NCBI GenBank assembly: GCA_023424275.1
Contig: JAFAED010000023.1
Span: 1 to 6,268, forward strand
DNA length: 6,268 nucleotides
Direction of reading: 5' to 3'
From: Pseudomonadota bacterium
GTDB lineage: Bacteria; Pseudomonadota; Alphaproteobacteria; Sphingomonadales; Sphingomonadaceae
Numbering within the stretch: position 1 is the stretch's first letter; each line of letters starts with the position of its first letter. Below, in pieces: positions 4,084-6,268 of the stretch. Under the pieces are notes generated by a model. The model saw nothing but the letters and a program-made list of their open reading frames with translations, searched no databases and was not told the origin of the DNA. A program made the translations under genes and the position numbers.

Positions 4084-6153
4084 CTATTTCGGCATTCCGC
4101 TATAACCTGCGGCTTTACGAAGCTCGGCAGCGTCCATGACATAACCATCGCTCACCACCGTCGCGACGCGGCGCAGCGCGCCGATATCGGTCGACGGATC
4201 GCCATCGACCAGGACCATATCGGCTTCCTTGCCCACCGCGATCGACCCCGTGCGCTTGTCGGCACCGACGATGCGCGCGGGGATGATCGTTGCGCTCTGG
4301 ATCGCCTCGGCCGCGCTGAAACCCGCCTGGCGATAAATTTCCAGTTCGCGGATCAACTCGATTCCCCAGCCGTCGGTGCCGGCAACGATCGGGACGCCCG
4401 CCTTGTGGAGCCGGCCGACCAGTTCGACCATCTTCGCATAGCTCTTGCGATAATCGTCGCGCGTCAGCCCTTCGACCAGCGGATAACCGCCGCTGGTGAA
4501 CACCGATCGTTCGAGGACGGGTGAGATGATGCCCATATAGGGGGCATAGGCTGGGTGCGGCTTTCCGCCGTCCTGCGTCAGCATGCCCTCGAAAATGACG
4601 ATCGTCGGATCGACGATGGTCTTCTTACGCGCAAGGTCGGCGACGAAGCCCGACATCAGCGGCGCGTCGAGGTCGACATCCTTGAAATAGCGCGCCGGCC
4701 CTTCCATCCGCTGGCGGGTGTTCGCCTTGTCGACCACCTCCTTGGGCATGGCTTCCATCACGACGAAATTGAGATGGGTCAGCTCGTCATAGCCCGCCGC
4801 CACCGCTTCGCTCGGACGCATCCCCGCTGGCACATGGCCGTGGACATGCAGGCCGAGCCGGTGCGCTTCGGCGGCCGCCGGGGCGATCCACGCCGGATTC
4901 ATCGACGTATAGAATTTCACGCCCCACAGCCCCGCTTCCTTGACCCGGCGCACCGCGGCGACGGCTTCGTCGGCGCTGCTCACGACCTCGGCGCCCTGCG
5001 CGGCGAGCGGATCCTTCTTGTCGACGATGACCGAGATGAACGGCTCGCCCATCAGCAACTCGCCCGCGGCGCGGCGTTTCGTCGCATCGACCGCGCGGTC
5101 AAAGGTCGTCCCCGGGCTCCGAAAACTGGTGATCCCGTTCGCGACGTTCGACAGCACATCCCAATCGTCGCCGATATGCAGGTGGCTGTCCCAGATCCCC
5201 GGCACCAGCGTCTTGCCGCGTCCGTCGATCACGCGGCCGCCGGCGGGCGCCTTCAGCGATCCCGCTGCGCCGATCGCAGCAATCTTGCCGTCGGCGGCGA
5301 GCACCGCGCGGTCGTCGAGGAACACGCCCTTGTCGGCGTCGAACAGCCGGACATGGTCGAACAGCACCGGCGCCTTCGCGGCGGGCGACAGGAACTGTTT
5401 CGCAACCCCGGCGACCGCCTCGGCCGTCGCCGCCTCCTGCGCATCGCGAAGCTGTTTCAGCGCGCCTTCATATCCTTCCGGGATCACCGAGATGAAGCTG
5501 ATATCGGCGAAATGGCGCTTGTTCTCGTCGAGCCAGACGGGCAGCGGCGACGGCAGGATGCCGCTGATGAAGGCAAGCTGGACCGTCTTGGGTCCGCCCG
5601 GCCCCGCAATCGTCTGCTTGGGGCCAAAGCGCATCCGGCCCTTGCCGCCCGGCAGGAAGTCGACGCCGGCGTCGCCCGCTGCGGCAAGCGCATCGACCAG
5701 CGGCGCGAGCGCGATCCCGACCCCACCCGCCGGTATGTACCAGCCGCCCGCCGGGGCTTCGCCCGAATCGGTCGCGGTCTTCCATGTCGCGCGGCCATCG
5801 GCGACGCGATATTCTTCGGCGGCATCGCCCGACATCGTCACGCCGCGGACGGTCAGCGCGGCAATCTTTCCATCGGCGCCGAACGTCGTCACCTGGTCCA
5901 TCTCGGTGATCCAGCCGCGCAGCTCCTGCGACCATCGATAGGCGGTGCGCCCGTCGGCAAGCTGCCAGCGCCACTGGCTGCCATGCTTGCCGGCTTCGGA
6001 CACCACGACATAATGCGCCGCATCTGCGGGCGGCTTCAGCAGCTCTTCCTTCGGGACGGGCGTCGTTTGCGCGGCGGGCGCAGCGTCTTCATGCGCATAC
6101 GCCGCAACCGGCGCGGCAGAGGCCAGCAAGGCCGCGATCAGAACCAAACGCAT
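4084..6153 (-). CDS. Exported metal-dependent amidohydrolase with N-terminal extension
   Basis: A 689-aa protein. Three ATGs run in tandem (6159, 6156, 6153); the third is preferred because GGGGAG (6165-6160) then has a 6-nt spacer. Residues 1-20 (MRLVLIAALLASAAPVAAYA) are a signal peptide, so it acts in the periplasm or outside. Residues ~25-260 form a beta-rich domain I do not recognise (WRWQLADGRTAYRWSQEL; VWLDENKRHFADISFISVIP). The amidohydrolase barrel follows: small beta domain from VLFDHVRLFD; metal ligands H324 and H326 in DSHLHIG; probable carboxylated K413 in WGVKFYTS; histidines in LHVHGHVP (H436, H438, H440); H460 in LTHLNF; catalytic D594 in VAGTDGW; ending EADMVLVDGDP. The set is complete, so the enzyme is probably active. 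The nearest subgroup is the imidazolonepropionase/prolidase-like exported amidohydrolases; the substrate is unknown. It appears monocistronic. Confidence 0.88.
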   Translation of the reverse strand: MRLVLIAALLASAAPVAAYAHEDAAPAAQTTPVPKEELLKPPADAAHYVVVSEAGKHGSQWRWQLADGRTAYRWSQELRGWITEMDQVTTFGADGKIAALTVRGVTMSGDAAEEYRVADGRATWKTATDSGEAPAGGWYIPAGGVGIALAPLVDALAAAGDAGVDFLPGGKGRMRFGPKQTIAGPGGPKTVQLAFISGILPSPLPVWLDENKRHFADISFISVIPEGYEGALKQLRDAQEAATAEAVAGVAKQFLSPAAKAPVLFDHVRLFDADKGVFLDDRAVLAADGKIAAIGAAGSLKAPAGGRVIDGRGKTLVPGIWDSHLHIGDDWDVLSNVANGITSFRSPGTTFDRAVDATKRRAAGELLMGEPFISVIVDKKDPLAAQGAEVVSSADEAVAAVRRVKEAGLWGVKFYTSMNPAWIAPAAAEAHRLGLHVHGHVPAGMRPSEAVAAGYDELTHLNFVVMEAMPKEVVDKANTRQRMEGPARYFKDVDLDAPLMSGFVADLARKKTIVDPTIVIFEGMLTQDGGKPHPAYAPYMGIISPVLERSVFTSGGYPLVEGLTRDDYRKSYAKMVELVGRLHKAGVPIVAGTDGWGIELIRELEIYRQAGFSAAEAIQSATIIPARIVGADKRTGSIAVGKEADMVLVDGDPSTDIGALRRVATVVSDGYVMDAAELRKAAGYSGMPK

Positions 6154-6167
6154 CATCATCTCCCCAT

Positions 6168-6182
6168 CGTCACTGTGTGACG
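6168..6182. promoter_or_regulatory. CGTCAC-TGT-GTGACG inverted repeat before the amidohydrolase
   Basis: Perfect 6-bp arms with a 3-nt centre, directly upstream of the GGGGAG ribosome site and 14 nt before the chosen start. It could be an operator or a small leader hairpin affecting ribosome access. Beyond it, to the window edge (6183-6268), no gene or clear promoter was found. Confidence 0.35.
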
Positions 6183-6268
6183 GCGGTGGTACGGGCAAAA
6201 GGACGCGCGAGGCAAGCCGCCAACGCGCAACGACCGCCGCACCCGGCATGCGCTGAACAGCGCTGACG

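Noticed and set aside
4555..6180. Long plus-strand open frame of 541 codons opposite the amidohydrolase
   Set aside because: Arg/His/Asp-rich shadow translation typical of the antisense of a GC-rich gene. The minus strand carries a complete amidohydrolase with signal peptide and metal ligands across the same bases.
6183..6268. Promoter or extended N-terminus upstream of the amidohydrolase
   Set aside because: The in-frame translation from 6249 lacks a signal peptide at its start and a ribosome site, and no convincing -35/-10 pair is visible.

Overview
The window looks like chromosomal DNA from a high-GC alphaproteobacterium, most likely a sphingomonad (Sphingopyxis/Sphingomonas type). This is inferred from the GC-rich codon use, the OmpA-family porin with a proline-rich linker, the DUF2793 protein, the style of the gene-transfer-agent (GTA) genes, and the GTCATCCCGG-type intergenic palindromes common in alphaproteobacteria. 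No database search was possible; family names come from recognising sequence signatures.

Layout: (1) 1-779, minus strand: an OmpA-family outer membrane protein, complete at its N-terminus and cut by the window edge just as the peptidoglycan-binding domain begins. It carries 19 consecutive prolines. (2) 909-3940, minus strand: what I read as a decayed GTA/prophage-like structural cluster in canonical order but with most of the middle missing. In transcription order it has an intact small-terminase-like gene (3940-3440), the first ~97 residues of a large terminase with Walker A only, a gap with palindromic repeats, the C-terminal part of the DUF2460 (TIGR02217) tail protein, the N-terminal ~40 residues of the DUF2163 baseplate protein, the C-terminal ~255 residues of the baseplate multidomain ('megatron', host-specificity) protein, and an intact DUF2793 gene. 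Portal, protease, capsid, head-tail, tape-measure and NlpC/P60 genes are absent. (3) 2675-2842: a plus-strand gene tail of unknown identity abuts the broken DUF2460 gene, so the first lesion is probably a rearrangement and not a simple deletion. (4) 2879-3111: a ~115-bp imperfect inverted-repeat element with a second palindrome nested in one arm, and a further short hairpin beside the broken terminase. (5) 4084-6153, minus strand: an exported amidohydrolase with an uncharacterised N-terminal domain and a full metal-ligand set.

How the genes relate: the remnant cannot build a particle, since capsid and portal are missing and the terminase lacks Walker B and nuclease parts. The small terminase nevertheless keeps an intact frame, a good ribosome site, a candidate promoter, and an elaborate leader hairpin (3961-4011) that fills most of its predicted 5' UTR. 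The flanking porin and amidohydrolase look like ordinary housekeeping genes. The items most worth a second look are the GTA scar, the terS leader hairpin, the orphan plus-strand gene tail and the nested palindromic element.
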